DNA of 64,000 nt from Marsupella aquatica (taxonomy: Eukaryota; Marchantiophyta), in contig OZ316896.1 in the NCBI GenBank assembly GCA_973895155.1, positions 7,750,001 to 7,814,000 on the forward strand, in the 5' to 3' direction. The notes under the pieces were generated by a model. It did not search any database, was not told where the DNA came from, and saw only the letters and a program-made list of their open reading frames with translations. Below, in pieces: positions 31,957-40,994 of this stretch; positions within the stretch are counted from its first letter, which is position 1; each line of letters starts with the position of its first letter. The position numbers and the translations under genes were made by a program.

Positions 31957-34900
31957 TGTGATGCCTAGACAGGAATCACTCGGCCGGTTAAGTGGGTAAA
32001 GCAGGAAGGCACCCTAGGAACACCTTAGTATAGTGACAAAACAAGGAAAATATAAACAATTAGGGGCAACCATGGAACCCGGGCAGAGGCCGGAGGTAAG
32101 GCTGAGGGTGAAAACCCGATTAGGGTTAGGGCGCGTTAAGCGTCGGCGGCTAGGAAGGATCAACGGGAAGAAGGACCAGCAAAGGAGAGGGGTAAGGAGC
32201 ACTTGCAGGAGATGGTGGCTCATTTGCGAGCACGAACTAGGCAGACGACTACGGGAGGCCAACTACTGTCAGCTGCTTAGGCAAGCACTTGGGGAGAGAA
32301 TAGATACCGACGATCGACCTAAGGAGGGTATGAGCAACGTCAATCAAGCGGCACATTTCTGGGGATGCCTGTTCGAACGGGCAACTGAGTACATCAAGAC
32401 TTACGAGGACGAGGAGTCAGAAAGGGCAGCTCGAGAATGGCAGGAGCTCGCTCGATTGTGGGAGCTGCAGAAGACGACTTTCTTAGGAGGCGAACTCATC
32501 AAGGACGAGTTCCTGTGGACGCCTACTTCCAATCAACTCGACGATCTTCTGTTTTGCAAAGACAGCGTCGTCGGCATCCGAGAGGCCATCAAGAACTGCA
32601 ACGACATACACTGGGAATTAAAGGGTAGCACGGAAAGGTGGACCCAGGCAACGGTGCTAGGAGAAACCTCCACGGCAGCAGAGGTGAAGAGGAAGGGAGC
32701 CGTCAACGATGAAGCCACCCCGGCAAAAAGAACGAGGTCGGCGGCACCAAAGAGGCCAGCCGAGCAGCAGAGCAGGAGGCAGGGAGAAGCCGAAGAGGAG
32801 GAGGTCGATCCCATCAAGGCCATTCCAACCAGGGATGACACCTGGAAGGGCTGGGCGGCAACCCTACCGGTGGAGGTGCAACTACATTTTGCACGGGAGG
32901 AGGATGCATGCTTTACGGCCATGCAGACCAAGAAGTACCAAGGCTTCATGGCCGGATCCGGCTTGGAGGCCTTTGTAAGATTACCATGGCTGAAGCCGGA
33001 GGTACCGGAGTCAGACCTATTAGAATTCGTGGGGTCATGGGAACCCGAGACCAATTGCACGAGGATATATGGGAGGGATTTCTATCTTACTCCCAAGGTA
33101 ATTGCCGAAGTGTTTGGCTTGCCGATAGGCAATAAGACCAAAGTTGATACCAGGAAGACCTTGCCTGACAAGGAGTTCTGGTCGTTCCCCGGGCCATCAA
33201 CGAAGAATGGCTTCTTCCGGAACACCTGCACCAACCCGCACATAGGAGAGATGATCGACTTCTTGCGGGTGACCATGCATTGTAACTTGCCGAGGGCAGA
33301 GATCGGCAAGGCACAGGTCTATCTGGCAGAAAGGCCAGACCCAAGCCGGGACTACAACGGGTACCTCCTCAACCAATTGAAGAAGATCTTAAAGGAGGAG
33401 CAGCAGGTAATCGGCATGGGGAGCGTGTCGCGGCTTGGCTATCACATGCCGCTGTTGTGCCGGTATGCCAGAAGTCAGACTTTTGCCCCGGTACTTCCCC
33501 TGCAGGTAAGGGCACCCGAGGAAGCTCCAACGCCGAGGCCGTTGGCTGAGAAGCCTCAACCACCTGTTAATCCTACGATCGAGCAGGCGTTTAGGCCCAG
33601 GAAGGAGGACTTGCCGATGCAGCAACCAGGCATGCAGAGTCTGCTGAAACTACTGGAGAAAGAAAAGAAATCGGCATCGGCAACAACAACGGCAACGGCA
33701 ACAATGCAGGACACTACTACAGAGGTAGGCCTACACCGGCTCACAAGAGAAAACCCCTTTGCTGGAAACAAGGAGAGAATCAGGCCGAAATCCAAGCCAG
33801 GTGTTCGAATGTACGTGGGAACCTCAAGCTCCGAATCTGAGGCAGAATTGCCTGAAGCTCCTACCGACGAAGAGGAGAGGGAGAAGCCGGACGTCCAAGA
33901 GGTAGAGGAGGCAGTGGAGGACTGCAGCCATGATAATTCCGGCTATGGGTCGGACCATCACGTTCCAGGAGTAAGGACCTGTGGCCGGTTTGTCCCCACA
34001 CTTCCAAGGGTAGTGCGAGGGGACCCCAACCAGCAGAGTAGCCCTGAGTCTCCCCCACCAGATGTTGCTCCCCCGAGCTTCGACGGCATAAAACAGACGG
34101 TGCAGGAATTTCAGGAGCGAATCAAGCAGGAGGAAGAGGCCGCCCTGGCTAAGGAAAAGGATTTACCAGGAGGAGATTGGCCGGAGGACATCAGGCGGCT
34201 AGCCGAAAAAGGAAGCAAACCTCTAGCCATGATTGAAGAGATCCGCAGGACGGCGTGGGAGCAGAGGCCACGATGGGCGATGCCGATCACTTCTACTTAC
34301 TCCACCTACGCTAAGAATAGAGCCATGGAGTATGGTGAGATGTGTGGGGAACTTGCGCTCGGCATCTTTGGAGAGGAGTTGGAGATAGGACCCTTTTTCC
34401 ATAGGGAGCAGTTGGAGAAGCACCAATTAGAAGAAGCGGTGGCTTTAGAGAGAAGCAAGAAGGAAGAGGTCATTCGGCGGCTTAGGAGGATGGAAGCCGA
34501 GATTGAAGATCTAAGGGTGGCCAAGAAAGCCCAAGATGAACTGCGGATTAAACGACATGAGCTGAACATCATGCAGGGGCAGTTGGACACCGCGCAGGCT
34601 GATAATCAGAATATCAAGGATAAACTGACTCAGACGCAGGAAGAGTTGGCCGACACGATCAAAGAGAGGGAGAAGTGGAAGCAAGAGCTGAAGAATACAG
34701 AGGAGGCCCACATAACAGCCAACAGCCGGGCCATGGCGGAGACCCAAAGAAAGGAATGGGCGTTGAAAGGGGAGCTCGAGAAAATCCGCGGAGCCCTTGA
34801 GCAGAAGGAGGTCGAGTTAGGGAAATCCTATCAAGGGATTATGGCGCTGCAACAGGAGCTTGCGTCCCTGACGGCCAGCTTCAAGGCCGACCTAAGGGAG

Positions 34901-36592
34901 AAGGACGAGATGCTCGAACAGACTTACGCCAAGATGAACCAGATGGAGTCTGTCATCATTGCAGAGCTCGACAAGGAGCTAAGAGCAACCCAGGAGGAGA
35001 GGGCTACCTTGAAGAAGGAATTGGAGGAAGCCCACAGGGAGCAGGAGGAGGCCAAAAACGAGCTGGAGGGGGCACGTAAGGACCTGGATGAAACCCAAGA
35101 GGAGTTGGAGGAAATCACGAGGAAGATGGAGAACCTACAGCGGCAGGCCGACAACCAAACAGAGTGGCTGAAGAAACAAGCCGCAGTATTTAAATGCTTA
35201 GCTGCAGCAGGTCCATCTCCCGTTGGGACAAACCAGTTACCAGGGGTGGTAATTGCCGAAGGACAAGCCACGCCACCTGCACCAGTGCCGGAAGTAAGTG
35301 GGAAGGGGAAGGGACCAGCTGCCGAGCCACCAACAAAGAAGAAGCGGAAACCTTCAGGGTCAAGGAGTAATACGACTTCACAGGCCGTGGTGATCAAGGA
35401 GGTAGACCCAGCACCGACCCCAGACAGGGTCACGGCTAAGGATCCAACTACCCTAGGGGAAGGGGAGGCCGAAGCCGAGGGAGTGACTGAGGCCGAAGCC
35501 GTGGGTATTGCCGAGGCCGGTGTCGAGACTGAAGCCGAAGGTGGACCCAGTCAGGCCGATGGAGAGTTGACTCAGTCAAGGGCAGGTAATCTGTCAGAGA
35601 ATGAACCTACGGCAGTGGCTGAGGAGGAAGCGTTGGGGGCGTCCATTAAGGATCCACCACCGGTGTCGTGACGGTGCAAGGGCACCGTTCCTTTTAGGGA
35701 GGGCGGACGTGGAGGGAGGAGGCGTGAGTGGGCAGGGCGGGCGCGGATCTCCACGTTTAGGATTAGGATCAGAACCAGGAGCGGCCCTGACACTTAGCTT
35801 AGTGGGATTGCGGTCCCACTGGTAGGAGCAACACTTGTGCTCCTGCCTTGCTGTACATAGGTAGATTCGGGCAAGTAGATTACTGTTAAGTAGATTAGGC
35901 TTACGATGCAAAGAATGGCGGATCCACTACCAGGATAAGTACCTGGGCAGCGGGGAGCTCAGGGCCTCTTCTTTAGCAAGTTTTTAGTTTGCACCAGCCG
36001 GGCTGGGATCAAGTAGTACGAGAAGCTCTCGGTTAGTCATACAGTGACCCTTGTGTATATTCATGTTTCCTCATGCCTAAGAGCTGAATAGAGTTGGCCT
36101 CACGGCTTAGTTCGCAGAACTTGTGTATGAGATGTACTGTTTGTATGGCAAGTGCATGGTATGACTCAGTCAGAATGAGTCATTTTGCTATTTGTGTGTC
36201 GCATTAACTTGTGTGAAGAGTGCCCACATCAACAGAAGGAAGGAAAGTAAGCAGGGGAGTGAGAGTTGGATGTGTCGAGCTGAGAGAGGTCTTAGCGGCT
36301 TAACCAAGCCTATTGGGGATCATTCCGGCGGCGGAATCCAAACATACCTAACAAGACGGAGGGGAAGACAGGGGAAGACAGGGGAAGGCCTATATTAGGC
36401 CGGCTACGTATCTCATGACCCGATGAAGGATCTGTCCAATATATGTGTGTAAAATGTTAATAGTAGTAGTAGAAGGTTAGCAGCGTCCCATGCCGCTAAG
36501 CCGCGGAAACGGCCTCGCCAAGCACGAAACCTGCGGGAATCGGCTTGAGCTGGGGGGTTTCTTGGGTTTAGGGAGCCATGGGACGCACCACA
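31957..36592 (+). repeat. Gypsy-2 5' LTR
   Basis: This has TG...CA ends and is 4,636 bp long. About 78 percent of it is the ORF 32072-35671; the last 0.9 kb should hold promoter, R and U5 if transcription of gag starts after the ORF. Confidence 0.95.
32072..35671 (+). CDS. LTR-resident coiled-coil protein (5' LTR copy)
   Basis: An intact ORF of 1,199 codons from ATG 32072 (ACCATGG context) lies wholly inside the 5' LTR. Domains by eye: an N-terminal segment, residues about 95-195, with FWGCLFERATEY and ELKGSTERWTQA; a basic stretch (KRTRSAAPKRP, about 218-235); a domain at about 259-470 with FVGSWEPETN and YLTPKVIAEVFGLPIGN, resembling the 'putative plant transposon protein' or plant mobile domain pattern; a Pro/acidic linker; a long Glu/Lys/Gln coiled coil (about 776-1043); a KKKRK basic tail (about 1085); and an acidic Ala/Glu tail. 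It is probably nuclear and oligomeric. The role is unknown; silencing evasion, packaging or targeting are guesses. The same protein type is encoded in the diverged solo LTR. Confidence 0.85.
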   Translation: MEPGQRPEVRLRVKTRLGLGRVKRRRLGRINGKKDQQRRGVRSTCRRWWLICEHELGRRLREANYCQLLRQALGERIDTDDRPKEGMSNVNQAAHFWGCLFERATEYIKTYEDEESERAAREWQELARLWELQKTTFLGGELIKDEFLWTPTSNQLDDLLFCKDSVVGIREAIKNCNDIHWELKGSTERWTQATVLGETSTAAEVKRKGAVNDEATPAKRTRSAAPKRPAEQQSRRQGEAEEEEVDPIKAIPTRDDTWKGWAATLPVEVQLHFAREEDACFTAMQTKKYQGFMAGSGLEAFVRLPWLKPEVPESDLLEFVGSWEPETNCTRIYGRDFYLTPKVIAEVFGLPIGNKTKVDTRKTLPDKEFWSFPGPSTKNGFFRNTCTNPHIGEMIDFLRVTMHCNLPRAEIGKAQVYLAERPDPSRDYNGYLLNQLKKILKEEQQVIGMGSVSRLGYHMPLLCRYARSQTFAPVLPLQVRAPEEAPTPRPLAEKPQPPVNPTIEQAFRPRKEDLPMQQPGMQSLLKLLEKEKKSASATTTATATMQDTTTEVGLHRLTRENPFAGNKERIRPKSKPGVRMYVGTSSSESEAELPEAPTDEEEREKPDVQEVEEAVEDCSHDNSGYGSDHHVPGVRTCGRFVPTLPRVVRGDPNQQSSPESPPPDVAPPSFDGIKQTVQEFQERIKQEEEAALAKEKDLPGGDWPEDIRRLAEKGSKPLAMIEEIRRTAWEQRPRWAMPITSTYSTYAKNRAMEYGEMCGELALGIFGEELEIGPFFHREQLEKHQLEEAVALERSKKEEVIRRLRRMEAEIEDLRVAKKAQDELRIKRHELNIMQGQLDTAQADNQNIKDKLTQTQEELADTIKEREKWKQELKNTEEAHITANSRAMAETQRKEWALKGELEKIRGALEQKEVELGKSYQGIMALQQELASLTASFKADLREKDEMLEQTYAKMNQMESVIIAELDKELRATQEERATLKKELEEAHREQEEAKNELEGARKDLDETQEELEEITRKMENLQRQADNQTEWLKKQAAVFKCLAAAGPSPVGTNQLPGVVIAEGQATPPAPVPEVSGKGKGPAAEPPTKKKRKPSGSRSNTTSQAVVIKEVDPAPTPDRVTAKDPTTLGEGEAEAEGVTEAEAVGIAEAGVETEAEGGPSQADGELTQSRAGNLSENEPTAVAEEEALGASIKDPPPVS

Positions 36593-36596
36593 TTTT

Positions 36597-36616
36597 TGGC
36601 GCTAGATGGAGGGGGC
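36597..36616 (+). promoter_or_regulatory. Gypsy-2 primer-binding site
   Basis: TGGCGCTAGATGGAGGGGGC lies five bases after the 5' LTR. The TGGCGC start matches the common plant gypsy primer sites. Confidence 0.65.
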
Positions 36617-36661
36617 ATTTCTTAAGCCGTGAGATATGAAGTTAGAACGGAAGCGTAGGTA

Positions 36662-39655
36662 ATGACTGACCTTACGCCGAGGGAAGAAAGAGTGATTCAA
36701 CGGGAGAGAGCTCGACTGCAGCAGCTCGCCGGGTGGCATGATACACAGCGACTGAGAGGGGCAGAAAGAGCTGGTAGCTCCGAAACTGGAAGTGGCGTCA
36801 AAGAAGACATACCAGAAGAAGAGTCGGTAAGGAGAAGTGAGTCTCCAACCGACATGGGGGAACCAGAGGCACGGCCAGACGAGAGGCCAGGGACCAGATT
36901 GAGCCAGCGGTCGCGCATACATTACAAGGCATTTCATGGGAGAGGAGATGAGGATCCGGACGAATGGTTGGATGATTTCGAGGGAACCGCTGCAACAAAT
37001 GGAGAATCGGCCATCAAGATGCAGATTCTTCCCGGCCTGTTCAAGGGTGAGGCTAGGCCTTGGTACAGAGCATTAGATGTGGAAGATCAAGCCATCTGGG
37101 ATATCTTCAAAACACTCTTTGTTAAGGAGTTTCGACCCATTGGAACTTCAGAACTAGCAGTGCTGAAGTTGGGACAACTTCGGTTCAAGGAGAACAAATC
37201 CTTCAGGAAGTTCTTGCAACGCTTTCAGAAACTGGTAAGACGTACAAAGACCAATGCATCTGAAGGTATGCAACTTCAATGGTTGGTGAATGCTTTGCCA
37301 CAGAAGATGAGTTTTGCAATTAGGAAGGAGAACCCGGAGACTTTAGCCGAAGCAATTAAGGATATTCAATTATACATTAATGCAGATATCACAAGCCGGA
37401 AGAAACAGCTTAAGTCTGAGAGTTCCTCATCAGAGGAGGGATCACCCCATAAGAAAAAAGATAAGAAGAAGAAACATTCCAAGAAGTCTAGAAGTGATAA
37501 GTCAAGCTCGGATAGTGGGAGTAGCAAGAGTGAGTCATCTTCTAGTTCTGAAGAAGAAAAAACTAGGAAAAGGAAGGGCAGAAGGAGAGGGAAGACGAAA
37601 GTCAAGATGGAGGCTAAGCCACTAGATAACATCGTAGCCCTTACCGAGCAACTTAAGGCTATCATTGCAGAGGTAAAACCAAAGAAGAAGGCAGTACAGG
37701 AGGATAGCTCTGTATGGTGTGCCTTATGTTATAAAACCGGACACCATAAAGATGCGTGTCCTAAGCTTAATACTAATCATGTTCGGCATGTGGCCGAGAT
37801 CAGACCATGTCAGGGAGAAGTAGAGTACTTTTTGGGAGATGCCGCTGATAGTGTTTTCGGCATCAGTGAGACTGGAGCACGAGACCTATCCAACAGACCT
37901 GCATCTCTGTGGTCAGGGTTAAGGAACAATCCAGGAGAGATGTATCCTCGGATTATTCAGAACCCGTCAGTACCTCCTAGGCCGAATGTGCAAAGATTTG
38001 CAGCGTGCTATAATTGTGGTCAACCTGGCCATTTTGCTAGAGAATGCCCGAATGCACGCAAACAGGGTGATGGACAACCAGCTCAGCTATGTATGGGATG
38101 CCGACAGGAAGGTCATATGCTAGGGCAATGTCCTACTTGGTTGGCAGGCCTGGCCGCAAATCATAAGCTTTTGCCGATCAAGATCTTACCGCCAGGTACT
38201 ACCCCCGGAGGAGTTCAAATCAACCACATCGAACTAGGATGGCAAGAGGATGCCGAGGCAGAGTTCGTACCATCTGATGATGAGGCCGAAGCCCTATCAA
38301 CCTTCTCAGAGGAGGATTTAGATCATGATTGCTACCGGGTCTCTACTCGATCTACCAGAAGGAAGGAAAGGTGGGATGGGCTGGCCAAAAATAAAGGGAA
38401 GGTTACGGAGGAAAGGATCGACTCTTCGTCAACATCAACAGAAGGAGAAGGGAGGGCTCCGGCAATACAGGTAAGCCATGAGCCCACCAGTGAAACCAAT
38501 CCTTCACAAGATAGCGACTTCAATCGAGATCATCCTAAGTTGTTCTACCCCTCTGTTACGGCTAGTGTTAAGGAACAACTAAGAGAATTAGAAACCCTGG
38601 AGAATACCGAAGCCATTGCCAAGGATGTAAAACGAGCAAAAGCATTGTTTGCTTCGGAAGACCCAACAGCTGTGGAGACTAGCGTGGCAAAACTAGCCGA
38701 ATCCAAGACGGAAACACCACCAGAAGAGAAGCTGATTGTTCCCTATGACCTGGCTAAAGATGTACTAGAATCTAGAGTCTCGGCAACAGTAGGTCAACTA
38801 TTGAAAAATAGCCCGTACTTCCGGAAGCAATTAAGGAAGGCTATTCTCGGCAAGCCAAGATTACCCAAGGTAGCAACCAGATCCGACGTACTAATGATAG
38901 AAGAAGATCAAGGAGCCCCAGCATTACCATTAATGATTCAAGGAGAATTATTACTACGGGTACCCATCGATGGAGGATCAGGGGTATGTATTATGATTGA
39001 TTCAACAGCAAAAGGGTGGGGTCTAACACCGGAGATGACTGGAAGAGTGTTGAACATGGCCAATGGATATCAGGTCATTCCGACGGGAGTGTTAACCGGC
39101 ATCAAGACAGAGATAGGAGGTATCTTCTTTAGCATTAACTATGTAGTAATGAAGCCGGTAAATCCTACGTCATTCCGGCTATTGATTGGTAGGCCATGGC
39201 TGTACCTAGCCGAGGTAATAGAAGATTGGGGTAAAAAGCAGTTCACTTTCGGGACCCCCTCTATCACGGTATCCTGGGACACTAAGGATGACCGTAGGAA
39301 AAGCATAAGGGAAGTAGATGGGTACGACAGTGGACTGGAGTCAGCCGATGAAGTACGTTGGTTAGAATGCCTCACTAACCTAACCGAAGAAGGTGTCTTT
39401 GGACCAGAGGTACCCCCCAGCGGATTATGGCAAGAACCAATGGAAGGTGACTTGGAAGAAGAAGACGAAGAGGTCGAGGACTGCTTTACAATAGAATCCA
39501 CCTTTTTAGCTGCAATTCCGGAGGAAGTAAAGGATGTAGACCAATTGGATGAAACGGCTAAGTGGGGAGCAGTAGCAGGGACAGTGGATTTTCTGCAGGC
39601 GTTGTGGCAGAGCCGACGGGGTCCACAACGCCATCGATCATTGGCAAGGAATTAA
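36662..39655 (+). CDS. gag: Gypsy-2 gag and protease
   Basis: An open frame of 997 codons starts at ATG 36662, just after the primer site. A gag core is seen at about residues 80-240 (YKAFHGRGDEDPDEWLDDF, FKGEARPWYRAL, RFKENKSFRKFLQRF), then a Ser/Lys-rich basic segment, then three zinc knuckles CALCYKTGHHKDAC (near 352), CYNCGQPGHFAREC (near 449) and CMGCRQEGHMLGQC (near 477). A protease-like domain begins near 766 with VPIDGGSGVCIM and ends with LLIGRPWLYLAEV. IDGGS replaces the usual DSG, as in many plant gypsy proteases. RT begins in the -1 frame, overlapping by 94 bases, which would allow a programmed frameshift. Confidence 0.92.
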   Translation: MTDLTPREERVIQRERARLQQLAGWHDTQRLRGAERAGSSETGSGVKEDIPEEESVRRSESPTDMGEPEARPDERPGTRLSQRSRIHYKAFHGRGDEDPDEWLDDFEGTAATNGESAIKMQILPGLFKGEARPWYRALDVEDQAIWDIFKTLFVKEFRPIGTSELAVLKLGQLRFKENKSFRKFLQRFQKLVRRTKTNASEGMQLQWLVNALPQKMSFAIRKENPETLAEAIKDIQLYINADITSRKKQLKSESSSSEEGSPHKKKDKKKKHSKKSRSDKSSSDSGSSKSESSSSSEEEKTRKRKGRRRGKTKVKMEAKPLDNIVALTEQLKAIIAEVKPKKKAVQEDSSVWCALCYKTGHHKDACPKLNTNHVRHVAEIRPCQGEVEYFLGDAADSVFGISETGARDLSNRPASLWSGLRNNPGEMYPRIIQNPSVPPRPNVQRFAACYNCGQPGHFARECPNARKQGDGQPAQLCMGCRQEGHMLGQCPTWLAGLAANHKLLPIKILPPGTTPGGVQINHIELGWQEDAEAEFVPSDDEAEALSTFSEEDLDHDCYRVSTRSTRRKERWDGLAKNKGKVTEERIDSSSTSTEGEGRAPAIQVSHEPTSETNPSQDSDFNRDHPKLFYPSVTASVKEQLRELETLENTEAIAKDVKRAKALFASEDPTAVETSVAKLAESKTETPPEEKLIVPYDLAKDVLESRVSATVGQLLKNSPYFRKQLRKAILGKPRLPKVATRSDVLMIEEDQGAPALPLMIQGELLLRVPIDGGSGVCIMIDSTAKGWGLTPEMTGRVLNMANGYQVIPTGVLTGIKTEIGGIFFSINYVVMKPVNPTSFRLLIGRPWLYLAEVIEDWGKKQFTFGTPSITVSWDTKDDRRKSIREVDGYDSGLESADEVRWLECLTNLTEEGVFGPEVPPSGLWQEPMEGDLEEEDEEVEDCFTIESTFLAAIPEEVKDVDQLDETAKWGAVAGTVDFLQALWQSRRGPQRHRSLARN

Positions 39656-40205
39656 ATACCAAGGGATCGGCATACAAGCCGATTACGAGGGCAGAACAAA
39701 TTGAGGCCCTATTAGAAGCCAAGAGAGCACAACGGCCTAACTCTCAGGAGCAAGAGGTGGATGAGATGGACAGACACGATCCAGAGCCAAGGCAGGAAGG
39801 GGAGCCGACCACTAATTCAAAACCGAATAGACCGGTAAGGGGACAATCTATGGACACCAAGGAAGGGACCGACTCGGCTAGTCCAGCCGAGATCCCAGTT
39901 TATGGAGGTATGAGATTAGAGAGACTGGAAGCCGAACTGGACCCGAATTTGAAGAAGCAGATTAATATGATCCAAGCACGGCAATATCGGAAGCTCGACT
40001 TAGGAGAGGGAAGAGAACTGAACTTAGGGAGAAACCTAGCACCTGAGCTCGAGAAAGAGATCAGTGACTTATTGATTGAATTTCAGGATGTGTTTGCATG
40101 GAGTCACCAAGATCTAAAGGGAGTAGATCCAACACTAGGGGAACATCGAATTGATCTCATGTTAGGAGCCAAATCATTTCGACAACCAATTCGAAGGATG
40201 ATGCA
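39562..40205 (+). pseudogene. Gypsy-2 pol, linker and first residues of RT
   Basis: This frame is -1 relative to gag-protease. It carries the linker and the segment ISDLLIEFQDVFAWSHQDLK with the conserved GVDPTLGEHRIDL, then ends at FRQPIRRM, where RT proper starts. At about 40205 the sequence jumps to integrase in another frame. Everything from RT motif 1 to the integrase zinc domain is missing. Confidence 0.9.
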
Positions 40206-40994
40206 ATTACTACGGCTAGGTTCATGTATGAGCAGATCTTCACCAGGTATGGAGCACCCCTAGAATTAGCTAGTGATAGAGGAACCCATTTTTTGAATGA
40301 TATAATTAGTCGTTTAAATGAGCAGTATTTAGTTAAACATAGGCCTACTACTCCCTACCATCCAAAGGCAAACGGGTTGACAGAACGAGCAAACGGAATC
40401 ATAGGAAAGATATTGAACAAGACAGTAGCTCAGAACAAACTCGATTGGGATGATAAATTGTTTGCTGCTGTTTTTGCTTACAATCTTGCCTATAAATCCA
40501 CTACCGGTCATACACCCTTCTTCTTAACCTTTGGACAAGAAGCCCTGGTACCCATGCAACTTGAGATACCGACATTTCAAGTTACAATTGAGGAAAGAGC
40601 CTCAGCGGAGGAGAGCCTAAAGGAGCGAGAATATAGGTTAGAAGCTTTAGAGGAAGCGAGAATGATTTCAGCCGAGAGAGTAGAATATAGACAGAATATC
40701 ATGAAGCAGCAGTATGATAAAAGGTTAAAAGTAGTTAGTATTCATACCGGTGATCTTGTGCTACTTTATGACAGTAGGTATAGTAGGTTTCGAGGAAAGC
40801 TTTACACTCGCTGGTTAGGACCCTTTAGAGTAACCATGATGTTCCCCAATGGCTCCGTACAATTGGCCAACATTACGGGAGAGGTATATCCAGTTCGCAT
40901 CCATTATGACCGCCTCAAGAAATACTATATGGACGAAGATGAAGTTGTTCGCGAGGACGCTTCACAATTAAGTGGGGAGCTATGTGATGCCTAG
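40205..40994 (+). pseudogene. Gypsy-2 integrase, C-terminal part
   Basis: It resumes inside the integrase core at TARFMYEQIFTRYGAPLELA, with SDRGTHF (second catalytic Asp) and NGLTERAN (catalytic Glu), then the C-terminal domain with TRWLGPFRVTMMFPNGS. The zinc domain and first Asp are deleted. The frame is -1 relative to the RT stub, so no fusion protein joins them. The ORF runs 12 bases into the 3' LTR. Confidence 0.9.
40970..40982 (+). promoter_or_regulatory. Gypsy-2 polypurine tract
   Basis: AAGTGGGGAGCTA directly precedes the 3' LTR and lies inside the end of the integrase frame. Confidence 0.6.

Noticed and set aside
32533-33060. Minus-strand ORF of 175 codons opposite the LTR protein gene (also at 41559-42086)
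   Set aside because: It mirrors the codon pattern of the plus-strand ORF and shows no domain; it is a shadow frame.
34924-35433. Minus-strand Ser/Phe-rich ORF of 169 codons opposite the coiled coil (also 43950-44459)
   Set aside because: Its composition is the antisense of Glu/Lys repeats; not a gene.
36192-36398. 68-codon ORF after the LTR protein (also 45242-45448)
   Set aside because: Short, without domain, and in the expected regulatory part of the LTR.
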